In this document: positions 13,856 through 25,500 of the stretch, piece by piece | Layout: the number at the start of each line of letters is the position of its first letter | Position numbering within the stretch: the first letter of the stretch is position 1 | Assembly (NCBI GenBank): GCA_037157565.1 | Contig: JAZHRO010000036.1 | Coordinates: 132,750,001 to 132,814,000, forward strand | Direction: 5' to 3' | DNA: 64,000 nucleotides | Source of the DNA: Thalassia testudinum | Taxonomy: Eukaryota > Streptophyta > Magnoliopsida > Alismatales > Hydrocharitaceae | Notes under the pieces: model-generated | What the model saw: only the letters and a program-made list of their open reading frames with translations | Told to the model about the DNA's origin: nothing | Database searches by the model: none | Translations under genes and position numbers: made by a program

Positions 13856-15719
13856 TGTTGGTGCTAGAGCACCACAATCGTTTATTTTGATGATAACAAA
13901 ATACGTGTCTTTAAACATTTGCTTTTGAGTTTTAATTTTTAGGTCAAATTGCAAATGGAGATAGGTGTTTAGACGAAGGTCAAACTCGCATCCATGGCAG
14001 ATTGGAGGAGCTAGATAGAGGCGGAGGAACTTCGCGAGGAGCAAAAGCTTGAAAAAGGAAGGAGATGAAGAATATGATAGATTTCGTTTTATCTTGTTCT
14101 ATGTAATTTTGTTTCTTTGTTTTGCTCTTTATTTGTCTTAGATCTTATGTTAAAGAGTCTCAAAAAACTTTTAAAGTAGTCCTAGGAACATCTGCACTAT
14201 CCTAGGATACTTAGATTTCCTGTAGAGATCTTAGAAAACCAAAATAGGATTCAGACAGCCTTATCAGACGTCCAATCTGGAAATCAGACGTCTGATATTG
14301 ACTTTTAAGATGTTTGACTATTTGATCAGACGTCCAATTCATCTAGGCTGGAGTTAGTAGGTTCTGTCTGTTAGAATCAGTCGTCCAGACCTTAGTCCAG
14401 ACGTTTTAGGAGACGTCTGATGCATTTGCCAGATGTCCAATTAGTGGAACGTTGGCGGCCTTCGTAAATATTGAGGAAATGACCGTTAACCTTGTATCAG
14501 ACGTCTGTAGAGGACCCCAGACGTATGATATGTGACCGTTTTGCCTCGGCTGACCCAAAATCTCCTCTCAGAGATTTTTTAGCCGTTGTACTCTCTTGGG
14601 AATCCATTTTCGCAGAATAATAGGTTTCCAAACGTTCAGACCTAGTGCCAGACATCTTGTGTGTCGTCTGATGGACATACACTAGAACCCTATTTCGGTC
14701 TGATTCAAGTTAGGAAGGAAATCAGCCTAAAATCAAACATCTGACTTAGTTCCCAGACGTCTTAAGCAGGTTTCCCAGATGCCTGATGCCAGGACTAGAC
14801 GTCTGATGACCCTGTCAGAATCATGATTAATTCTGACCACGGCCTGATTTGCCTTGGATTTGCACCCAACGGTTATGGAAGCCTTCCAAGGCCTTTCAAA
14901 GCCTTTCTAGGCCCTCTATAAATAGAGGAGGACCCTTTGGCTTGCATAGTACACCTAAGACACACCTTGCAAGAATATTTCCACTCTCTTGTGTCAAAAA
15001 GAAGTAGAAAAGCAAATAGAAGAAGCTCTAGCTCTACAAGCACTCACTTCACACCTAAGAGCTTCATCTTGCTGTGCACCCGTTCTCTCACCGACGTTAC
15101 GAGAGTGCTGTTGTGCCAAAGTGTGGTTCACGCATCCGTGTCGTCACATCGACGCACTTCCACCAAAGGGAAGTTTCCTAACTCCTATAGAAGCTAAGTT
15201 TAAACATTTGTGGCTCTATAGGATCGTTGTACATTTTATTGTCTTTAGTTGGGTATCCGCTTTGCAAATTCCCATTTTTTTCGAGAGACAAAATCCTTCT
15301 TGTGAAGAGAAGGGGTTTTGAGGTACACTACCCTCGATCTAAGTAGTGTGGTTGTAATTGAGGTTCAGTTACCCTCGTTCAAGTGACCGGGTTTAGTGGA
15401 TTTTATCGACTAGGTCGATCGGGAAATCTTAACTTGAGAGGGTTAGGTGGTGGTTTTCACCTAGTTTGGGTTTCTGATAGCGAAAATACGCGGTTTGTTA
15501 AAATACGTCGTTGTAACGCGTAAATCCGCTTTCGCTCTTAAATTTATAATCCTAGATAGGGGGTATCTAGGGTCGTTCAAGGAGGCCAAATGTTTGCAAT
15601 AGTGATTCTCTTGCTAGGAATATAAATCTCAACTTTCTTTTTGGTATTTTTCAATATATCATTTTTTTAATTTTTAAACTAAGGCAACATGCGAACTGAT
15701 GGCGGGAAAAGTGTTTACA
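13856..15719 (+). mobile_element. Long LTR, GACGTC-rich family (plus copy)
   Basis: This begins TGTTGGTGC at 13856 and can be followed to about 15719 (…GTGTTTACA). The end is tentative. The first 770 bp match the minus-strand copy at 1-996. A TATAAATAG box lies at about 14917, followed by a leader-like region rich in short direct repeats. Between about 14260 and 14820 roughly a dozen variants of AGACGTCTGA occur, many of them self-complementary. No PBS, gag or pol follows, so it is either a solo LTR or the edge of a heavily deleted element. Short open frames in it (14937-15321) have no known domain. Confidence 0.6.
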
Positions 15720-15734
15720 CTTCGAATTAAAATA

Positions 15735-17770
15735 CTATTTTTAGATGACAAGCAGAACCTCTCCCTAAGCTCACTCTAGGCAAGTGGAGGCCTAGAATAA
15801 TTAGGGAGAGGGAGTGAAGAATGCTGAAAATAAGCTAATAGAAATGCAAACAAAAAAAATTGCAAAGAAGGCAACTAGATAATTGATAAAGTGTTTAACA
15901 AAAATGCCTAGTAGATGAATGCTTCTACTACTAGATAATTGAAATAAAGAAAGAAAACACAAATCCTCTAAATAGATGGTGAAGAAGAGGGCTTCTTGCT
16001 CCAAGGTTGGTGGCTCCCAAACTTGAAAAGAATCCTTCAACTCCTTCCTTGCAGTACTCCGCCAACGTGATGACCTCCAAGGCAAGCCCTAAGGGGGCGT
16101 GCCCTAAGTTTCTCTCCAAGGGTGGACGTCCACCCTAAGCTTTTCTCCCTTGCCTGGCCGTCCTCCTTGAAGTGGGAGAGTCCTCCTCCTTGGCGTGGCT
16201 CAAGTTGAAGAGAGTGGGGAGAAGAAGGCACCAAAAGGGCTGGTGATGTGCCCCTTTAATCTCCTTCTCTACTCCTTCTTCTTGGCCGTAGGTATAGGTG
16301 GTTTAGGTAGAAAATATACTAAGGGAGGATGCCTCAAAAATGGTGGTAGGTGGTGGCCTTTTATAGAATAGGAGGGGGGCTATGGTGACCTTTGAAATGG
16401 ATGGCTAGGATGGAAGGAGGGAGGTGGTTAAGGATCCAATGGCCAAGGATGTTTGGCGCCACCTTAAGGGACACCTAAGGGGTGGTTATGTGTGTTGACA
16501 CCCCTTGATATTGGCGCCAAAATGGCTTCTAGAAGAGGGTCTAAGTTGGCGCCAAGAAGGATTCTAGAATGGGGGTTAGGTGGATGGCTAGGATGGCTTA
16601 TGTGGGTAGGTGTAGGGTGGATTAAGGGGCTGAAAGTGGCGCCAATATAGAGGTGGTTAGGGGTGGTTTTTGGCGCCAACTTGAAGTGTCTTTTGGTGGA
16701 GATAATGGGGTGAAGGGATGGCTAGGAGGTGGTGCCAACTTGAGTAGGGTAGCTAGCTTAGGTAGGCTTGAGTTGATGGAGCTAGCTAGGGTTGATTTTG
16801 GAGGTAATGAATGGCCAAGGAGCTGGTTGTTAGCTAAGCTAAGCTAAGCTAAGATAAGCTAAGCTAGCTTAGCTAAAGGTGGAGTAGAGGAGAAGGTGTT
16901 GGAGCTAGGGTTTGGAGGAAGGAGCTGAGGAGAAGAAGTCTGGAGTTGGAGCTGGAGCTGGCTGCTGCTGAAGAGGCTGGCATGGGGCTACTCTAGCTGG
17001 CTTAGCTTGCTAGTTCTTTGCTAGTTGCTAAGCCAAGCTAAAGTGAGCTAGCTTCTACCAAAATGAGCTAAGGTGAGCTGGGTCTGGTGCTCCCGGGGAG
17101 AATCAAGCTGGTTGAGGCAGCTAAGGTAGCTTAGCTCAACTGAGTTGAGCTAAGCTGAGTCCTTGTGAGCTAGACTTGAGCTTCCTGAGCTGGGATGAAT
17201 TCTTCTTCAGCTGGTTGGAGCTGAGTGGAGCTGGATGTAGCTGGATCTGAGCTGGGGTGAACTCCTGTCAACTCAGCTGAGCTAGCTAGAGCTCCCTGTG
17301 AACTAGTGGGAGCTGAGGTGAGCTAGACTCAGCTAAGTTGAGCTGGATCTGAGCTGACTTGAGCTAGGGTGAGCTAAGGTGAACTCTCTTGAGCTGCCAT
17401 CCAGCTGAGATTAGCTGAATGGTGCTGGGATGAGCTAACCCTAGTTCAAGTAAGCTAGGTTCCAGCTGCGGTGAGCTAGATCAAGCTGAGGTGAGCTGGA
17501 TCAAGCTGAGGTGAGCTGGATTAGGCTGAGTTCCAGCTAGTCTGGGCTTCTCCTTCACCAATTGCCTTCTTGAGTGCTAGGGTTTTAGGGATCTGTGCAT
17601 CTGTACATCCCTAACACTCACAAAAACTTATTAAAATGACAATAAAAAATGCAATGCATGCCTATCCTAATTTATGCCTAAATGCAGCCCAAAAACCCGT
17701 TTGCAGAGTAAAATCCTAAGAGCTAGGTTAGTTTTAAAGCATAAAAATGATGATAAACTGGCGTTTATCA
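15735..17770. repeat. AGCT-enriched tract of unknown origin with TTGGCGCCAA palindromes
   Basis: 16801-17580 contains about 57 copies of the palindromic tetramer AGCT, counted by eye, where about three would be expected by chance, mostly as GAGCTGAG / AAGCTAAGCT variants without a strict period. Just upstream, 16450-16680 has five copies of TTGGCGCCAA or near matches (16453, 16511, 16546, 16637 and 16670). The block ends in a perfect hairpin, TGATAAAC-TGGC-GTTTATCA, at about 17751-17770. No coding function is recognised; open frames at 15801-16234 and 16464-16847 are low-complexity. It may be the interior of an unclassified element or an expanded simple repeat. Confidence 0.55.
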
Positions 17771-19196
17771 GTTTCCACCTAAAAATAATTGTGTATATTG
17801 TGTGATTGCTTATTTTTGTAAGATTACCTATTTTAATTCCGCATTTTATATTACGTCACGCTTATCTCACCCCCTCCAAGTAGGGAATTACACACCCCTC
17901 CCCTTAGAATTGGATAATCCAAGGATTAAAGGATCTAAATGCAACACAAACGATCCAATCCTTGCAAACAAAATAGTCCTTAAACGAAGTAATCCTCATA
18001 GATCAACTATGGTGCAAAATTTGTATCGGCATCATCTCCTCTTACAACAATGGAATTAGGAGCTATTTTTTAAATCATGAGTATAATGTCAAAACAAAGA
18101 TGCTAACGAAAGCTGAGTGGAGTGGAAACAATTTGTAAAGTAAAGGAAGAATGAAGAAACAAGAGAGGGGTATTGTATTATTCTCTTAAATTATCCAATT
18201 GTTATTCGATTTCCAATTATTTGTATCTTATCTTTTGATTCTTAGTAACTCATAGTGATCCCTAGGAAAGCTCGAGGAGACATAGTTGCTATGATTCGAG
18301 TAGTAAGATTGATAAGTATTACCGTCTTATTAAGGGGAATGCTCCACACCAATCTTACAACCTAATTAATCACCACGGGATCCTAACATTGGTAAAGTAG
18401 TGACTGTGAACTCATACAATTTACATGCGGGATCTTATTCTATATTGGTACATGGACAATCCTCTCCACGACAGGGTGCAAAAAAGTGATACCAATATCA
18501 TTTCATATTAACTATGATGCATATTCAATTCACCATGCTACAAGTTCGCTAAGAGCCTATTGAAAGAATCACAGGAAAGTTAGCTCACTTCCTAAACTAG
18601 CCTTGAGCCATCACACATAGTGTAGTAGATCGGAATCATGCTAATTATAGCATACAAGAGGATTCACAATATAAGTCATCAAAACCATGATGATACATAA
18701 TTAAGCAAACATAATTCATCACATTGTAACCATTCATTTGTCCAATTATTCCATGATATTAGACATATGGGATCATTCATGTCTCAATAAGAATTATGCT
18801 TTGGCAGGTGGTTGGATGGTGGAGAAATTTGATAGATTCAATGAATATATAGATCTCAAATATCGATGACAAGTCTTTATGTGCATCAATGAGTAAAAAT
18901 AGAAATCGACAGATGATCCATCCCATTCAATAAATTGATGTCCCATACACATTTGTAGTATATATGACACGTCATGCCAACATGACATAATACTTAAGTT
19001 GTGTACAAAATAATATATACAACTATATATTTGAAGTGTTTTTCAACGCGAAACCACCTTCCTCTACCCACAATTATCAGTATTAAGTCCTTTTAAATAA
19101 TACCAAACTCGACAAGGTCATGCTTGCAATTACCCTAACTGAAAGGTGGCCATAAACTCTCACTAAAGTAACGTCTCGCACTCAAAAGACCATCAC

Positions 19197-19241
<45 letters not shown>

Positions 19242-19442
19242 AATCATTACAGTCTCTCTCTCCTCTGCTCTTCTCTTCCCACTATCCGCTCCGTTCTCAT
19301 AGGCGCAGCTCCAGTGAGAGAGAGGAAAGCGAGCGATTTTGAGTTCTTGGTCTCCCTCTTCCTCTCACCTCTCACTCCAGAAATCCACTAACAGCCACCT
19401 CGCAGCTGCGTTGCGTTGTGCTGTCGATCACACCACACCTCC
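17771..19442 (+). promoter_or_regulatory. 5' flank of the fimbrin gene (promoter and 5' UTR region, boundaries unknown)
   Basis: This is the interval between the AGCT-rich tract and the fimbrin start codon. No upstream gene or mobile element was recognised in it. AT-rich stretches such as 19008-19030 could host a TATA box, but the transcription start cannot be set from sequence. The 37-bp GA microsatellite at 19201-19237 and the pyrimidine-rich sequence 19250-19400 are typical of plant 5' UTR or core-promoter DNA. Confidence 0.4.
19201..19237. repeat. (AG)n microsatellite upstream of fimbrin
   Basis: A pure AG dinucleotide run about 37 bp long, about 205 bp upstream of the start codon. GA/CT repeats near plant transcription starts can act as binding sites for GAGA-binding (BBR/BPC) proteins; that role is an inference here. 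Confidence 0.95.
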
Positions 19443-19532
19443 ATGGCAGGTGGGTACGTGGGCGTGCTCGTCTCAGATCCATGGCTCCAGAACCAGTTCA
19501 CCCAAGTCGAGCTCCGCACCCTCCAGTCCCAA
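19443..19532 (+). CDS. FIM2: Fimbrin exon 1
   Basis: Thirty codons from the first ATG (context CCATGGC, favourable for plant initiation) to CAA|GTAAGC. Encodes the conserved plant-fimbrin N-terminus ([15 protein letters not shown]). It is GC-rich. Intron 1 is only 79 bp. Confidence 0.95.
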
Positions 19533-22500
19533 GTAAGCAACCTCCAAAGATCCCACCTTTATGTACTTACCTCCACTCCTACTCACACCCACCTCTCCGT
19601 TGCCTTCACAGTTCCAATCCATGCGAGGAGAGACCCACGGGAAGGCATTGACGATCGGCGACCTCGCCAGCAAGATCTCGGCCATGAACATCGCCGGAGA
19701 CGACGAGGAGAACCAGATCTCCCTCGTGAAGGACTCCCTCAAGGGCCTCGATGGTGAAGTCGACTTCGAGATCTTCCTCAGGGTCCGTCCATCAAGTTGA
19801 CATCTTTGCATGTGGGTTGTGTTCCTTGTGGTGATTCGTGAATTGGGTCGTTGGGATTCCAGGTGTACGTGAAGCTGCAGGGCCACGCGGGGACGAAGAG
19901 CTCGTCGTCGACCTTCCTGAAGGCCGCCACCACGACGCTGCTCCACACCATCAGCGAATCGGAGAAGGCGTCCTACGTGGCGCACATCAACAGCTACCTT
20001 GGGGAGGACAAGTTCATGAAGAAGTACCTGCCGCTGGATCCCCAGATTAATGACCTCTTCGAAGTTTCCAAAGATGGTGTTTTGCTTTGGTATGCTTCAG
20101 CTTTTCTTTTCTCTTCTTGTTTTTTTTTTTTCGGTTTCTTGTGGTGGGCGTTTGGTGTTGGTGGATTTTGGTGGTGAGTGAGGGAGTGTTGTGTTTATTT
20201 CAGCAAGCTCATAAATGTGGCCGTCCCCGGCACGATCGACGAGCGCGCGATCAACAAGAAGAGGGTGCTGAACCCGTGGGAGAGACATGAGAATCATACC
20301 CTTTGCCTAAACTCAGCCAAGGCGATCGGATGTTCGGTCGTCAACATTGGGGCGCAGGACTTGATAGAAGGAAGGGTAAGGATTTTGTTTTGCACTTGTG
20401 CCTTTGATTCATGTAGTGATAATAATTGTTTATATTTTATGGTTTATTTCTATAGAGAGTAATCCTTTTTTTTTTTTTTTGAACTATACATACTATCTAA
20501 TGGTGAAGATAGAAGTACTATATTATGGCCTGCTGAATGAAGAAACATATGACACTGCTGCCTATCTGCTTGCAAAAAAACAAGGAATCCACGCAACATG
20601 ATTGTCTGGCATGCATGTGGCCTTGCAGTCTTTGGAATCCTGATCGTGTGAGTTGCAGATGGCAGGTCCAGCCATGGGACACTGGAACTAGTTGTTCCCA
20701 TAAGTTTCTTACTTCTTTTTATTTTTTGAGGTTGGACTTTTGGTCTGTAGTTGTTGCCCGTTAATTGAGGCAAAAAATACCATGTAACCAACATAGTTAA
20801 TGTGGAAGAAGGCTCCTTGTAAGTGAGCTTTAAAAATATGGTTCTAACCATAGTGTAAACGAGAACAAATAGATCTTCTCTTTGGCTCTAGTGGGAAATA
20901 ATGAAGAGTCTTATTCATCATAGAAATCTTACACCTCTTTATATAGATAGAGGTGTTGAAAAAATTACATAAGAGAACTAGACAGAAAAGTAATTAACAA
21001 AGTAGTCCCTACTCAACATAAAATAAAAATAACTAGGAAAGCTCAACACTCTCCCTCAAGTTGGAGTATAGATATTTATCACGCTCAACTTGTCACAGCA
21101 AGCCTCGAAAGTAGATCTGGCAAGAGGCTTGGTAAATATGTTTGCAGTCTCATTTTCTGAAGCAATAGATGTAGTGAAAAGAAGTCCTCTCTGGATCAGG
21201 TCTCTAGTATAGTGACAGTCAATATCTACATGTTTTATATGCTCATGAAACATGAGATTGTTGGCTATATAGGTAGTTGCTCTGTTGTCACATCTCATCT
21301 CTATTGGCTCCTCAATCTTGACATGTAAGTCAAGTAACACAGATCTAACCCACACAAGCTCAGCTGTCGTTTGTGCTATGGCTCTGTACTTTGACTCTGC
21401 ACTAGAGCAAGACACTGCACTCTATTTTTTGCTTCTCCATGTTACCATATTACTAGCCATTTAAGCACAAAATCCGGTAATGGATTTCCTGTTAGAGAGA
21501 CATAACATAGTCAACATCAGAGTATCCCACTATACTCATAGCCCTGTCTCTCCTGAATAGAAGTCCACGTCCTGGTGTTCGTTTCAAGTACCTGAGCACC
21601 TGTATAGTAGCATCTCAGTGTTGCGTAGTTGGTCTACCCATAAACTAGCTAAGCTTGCCAATTGCAAGCGAGATATTTGGACTTGTGATAGGTAAAGCAA
21701 CTTTCCAACCAATTACCTGTATCCTTTGCTTTCAACGGCTTTGGACTCAGAATCATACATATGCATCTTAGGATCTATGGGTACGTTGGCATACTTTGAT
21801 CCCAACATCCCACTCTTCTGCAGTAAATCAAAAGTGTATTTCCTTTGGCTAAGGACAATCCCACTCTTTCTTTTTGCTACTCCTATGCTCAAGAAGTATC
21901 TCAATGAGCCCAGATTCTTCATCACAAATTTCTCTGTCAGCTTCTGCTTGACCTCAACTATTTCAGTGGTATCATCACCGGTGATGATGATGTCATCTAC
22001 ACTGATAAGGAGAGCCACAATCCCCTTGTCCGTCTTCCTCAGAAATAAGGAATGATCAGCAGTAGAGCGAATAAGTCCCATGCCTTCAACAACCTTTAAC
22101 AGCTTGTGTAGCCAAGCTCGCGGACTCTGCTTAAGGTCATATATCGCCCTCCGATAGTGTCAGAATCTGAGACCGTGCAATATCATACTCTAGGCTTAGT
22201 CCAGAGAGAAAGTGAAGCACTGCCGTCTCCTTGCGATACTTCAGATGAGTACCGCATGTCCACATTGGTCTGTAGGCATTATATTTCTCTAGAACTCCTT
22301 TCAGAGTGGCATAATACTGAGTCAGGGATAGTCCCTCTTGTCTGAGGGAGAACATGTAATTGTAGATCTGATAGACCTTGAATTCTTTTCATGGGAATAC
22401 GTATCATGAAGCATATCCCAAATCTCCTTTACAATCTTGTAGTACATGAAGTCGTCTCCAATATGAGGTGACACGGCATTCATGCTCCAAGCTTACACTA

Positions 22501-25500
22501 AGGCATTGTCCTTCCATGATGAGTACTTCCCAGTTTTGTTTTGAGGCTCTGACTTGAGTAGAAGGTGTTCCTTGTCATGACCCTCCACGGTCATCCGGAA
22601 TGTTTGAGACCAACAAATATAGTTCTTCTCATCAAGCTTCACGATAGGCACGAAGAATCGGGGTTTTTGTAGTTTCTGCTCTTCGAAGGAGTCTCCGAAG
22701 ACACTTCGGATGATGAGGAAGTGGCCATGGCTCTCAAATACGTTGGGGATCCACTGAAATCAGATCTGAAATATCTCCTTTAGATCTGTAGAACCACAAT
22801 CAGATCACGTATCATGTGATTGAACATGAAATCCGGGTGAATAGATCCTTGGAAATCATGTCTTCAGATCATGAGATCCCTTCAAATGATAGGAGGGACA
22901 TGCTCGGGTTAGGAGGGATCCCTAGCGGCCCTCAAATCACAAGGAGAGGCGCTATGCTCGCTGTTGCTACTCTACATGGCAGCAACAAGCAGCAACGTTG
23001 TTGCCGCCGCCGCTGCGTTGCTGCACGCGCCTCACCGCATGCCGTCGTAGCTGCTATAGACCGCCACTCGTGCCTTGTCGTCGCTGTGCGCGGTTGCAAC
23101 GAGAGGCGTCGTCGGTTATGGTGCCTTGGTGGCACTACGACCAACAGCAGAGAATCCACGAGATCTAGGGTTTTGGTGGGATGGGTTTGGAGGTTTATTT
23201 GGGTGGGATACCCGAGCGTCGACCTAGGATCGTCGCTTTAATATCAAGTGGAAAATAACAAAGAGTCTTATTCATCACAGAAACCCTACACCTTTTAGAA
23301 CTAGACAGAAAAGAAACTAACAAAGTAGTCCCTACTCAACATAAAATAAAAATAACTAGGAAAGCTCAACAGCTCCCATGTGCTTGTGGTTTGTCAGAAA
23401 AGAAAAAGAATCGCTTTTACTCCTAATTATATTTAGTTGGGATGGAGACTAGGTAATGGGAAAAGTAATTGACAAGTGAAAATTGAGGATTTTCCTTGGT
23501 TTCGTTACGCAAAGGGGGTAGGGGAAGTTGGATTTGTGCTCATCCTAACAGTCTTGCTTTCCTTGCCTTTGCTTTTCTTTTGCATTCAAAAGCATAAACT
23601 ACCACTCAATGATGCTTCTTGTACTTCTAAAGTTAACAATTAGTCAATGGTTGATTGAGTCTTGGAATGTTCTATTTCTTACATGTAAGACACATGTATA
23701 TACTTTGTACCTTGTTTTGCTGATTAGAATCTAAGCAGAACGAACTGGGGGGAAGTGCATGAAGCATGAAGCCGTGGAGGTTGCAGTCACTAAGAAAAGC
23801 TTTTATGGGCATTTTGAGGCTCGAAGAGGGTCGAAGGTGCCATTACAGAAGTACATCCTTGCAGCAGGGAAAATTAAGGTAGTTGACACGACCAAGAGGA
23901 TGCTGGCAGGGAAGACAACCACCCAACTCCTTTCTTCTTGGCCATGGACTTCGTACTTAGGTATGAACGGATGTCTTGGTTGATCAAAGTTGCATTAGAC
24001 CCCTCTGTCATGGATTAAAGATAACCACATAAGGCTGCAGGAGGAAATTCATGACATCAAACCCAGCCCAGCCACCATGGAGGGCACCAGGTTAGAGAGA
24101 CCTAACATTTTTTGTGTGCTGATTTGGAAGCTTCTGGACAACAACTTGGTGAGGGACAACTGACTCAGTTGGACAAGTAAGTTGCCATTGAAGAGGAAGG
24201 TTTCTGCTCAGCTACTTTGAATACAAAGAATTATAAGAGATTAGGAGGAAGCTTCTTCCTCAAGAAGATGATATATGTGTTCTGTGTTTGTGGCCTGTGG
24301 AGAACTGCAACCATTTGTTCCACAATTGTTCTCTTGCTAGGGCAACATGGGAGCAGACAAATTTAGACTGGGTGATTTTCTTCAGAACATGGCTTTTGGC
24401 AGATCTTTGCAGCTGGGAGAGTAGGCCATGATCCATGGTGTTTTAGATACAAGCAAAAGCATTGGCCTTATGGTTCTCTGGGCACCGTGATTGCAATGTA
24501 ATGGGGCCATTTTCAGACAGGTAAAGGCTTCATGTTGATGGAATGCTGTCTGATGCACTTATTTTAAGGGTTTCTGGGTTTTGATGTCCTAAAGTGGTTG
24601 TAATTGTTTTGACCTTTTAATAAAATTTTGGATAGTCACCACCTTGAGTGATCATTCTTCTATTTTCTTTCAGAAAAGTATATCTTCCAAGTTGGGATCA
24701 AAAGTCATCCGGGCGGCTTGTTTCAAATATGATCTCACTTAAACTATCTTCTCCACTTCTATGCAATCGGAGGCTGGCTATTGCTACATACAATGCAGAG
24801 AGAGGTTTGAAAGTAGAACATGTCACAATGTGCTAATAGGAGCTTCTGTTAAGGACTTAACAAGAATTTCCATTTATCAAGAAGGAAAAGTATGAGTCAT
24901 GAATATTATTTTAAGTTACTGGGAGGGTGGCAATTGCTCGAAGGTTGAGAACCACGTTCTGCTTAGGAACAAGGGGGCAGTGAATCTCTGACTGTGTGGC
25001 TGCCATGTGACTAATCTCTGCCCGTTTGAGTAAGATTTTGTCAATTTTGGAAACATGATGAGGGACGTGCCCAGAAATCATGAATTTCATGTATCTATAG
25101 AGGGTAGAGAACCATACTAAGCCTTTCTTTTGAATATAGAAGGGAAGATGTTGCACAAGAGTTCATCCTCGCACCCAAGCATGAGCATTTTTGTATGGAG
25201 CAGTGGAGCGAATCAAGGATACAATGTTCAGTGAAGTGGAATGAGGGATGAACTAAAACAGAGTGAAACAGATCGTGTTTGCTTGCTGCTCCACTAGGGA
25301 TTAATAGCTGTGAAGCAAAGTAGAACGAGGATTGCTTTCTCTTCGCTACAGCTTGCTTCTCCACCAATGAAGTGAAGCTCGTCTTCATCTCTGACTAATA
25401 GATCGCATTGTGAAGCTATTCAAAGCTTCACTTCGTACCTTTCTGATGGTCTTCTCACCTGCATAGTTACTTTTGTTTTTTGAAGCACTGTTTATGGACA

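Noticed and set aside
14260..14820. Possible CRISPR-like array from the repeated AGACGTCTGA motif
   Set aside because: Repeats are short, diverged and unevenly spaced, in plant LTR DNA; no constant spacer length or cas gene.
19473..19985. 170-codon open frame on the minus strand over fimbrin exons 1-3
   Set aside because: It is antisense to conserved, GC-rich fimbrin exons; the frame is a compositional shadow with no domain.
22816..23241. 141-codon open frame opposite the 5' leader of copia A
   Set aside because: It lies antisense in the GC-rich leader next to the LTR and has no domain.
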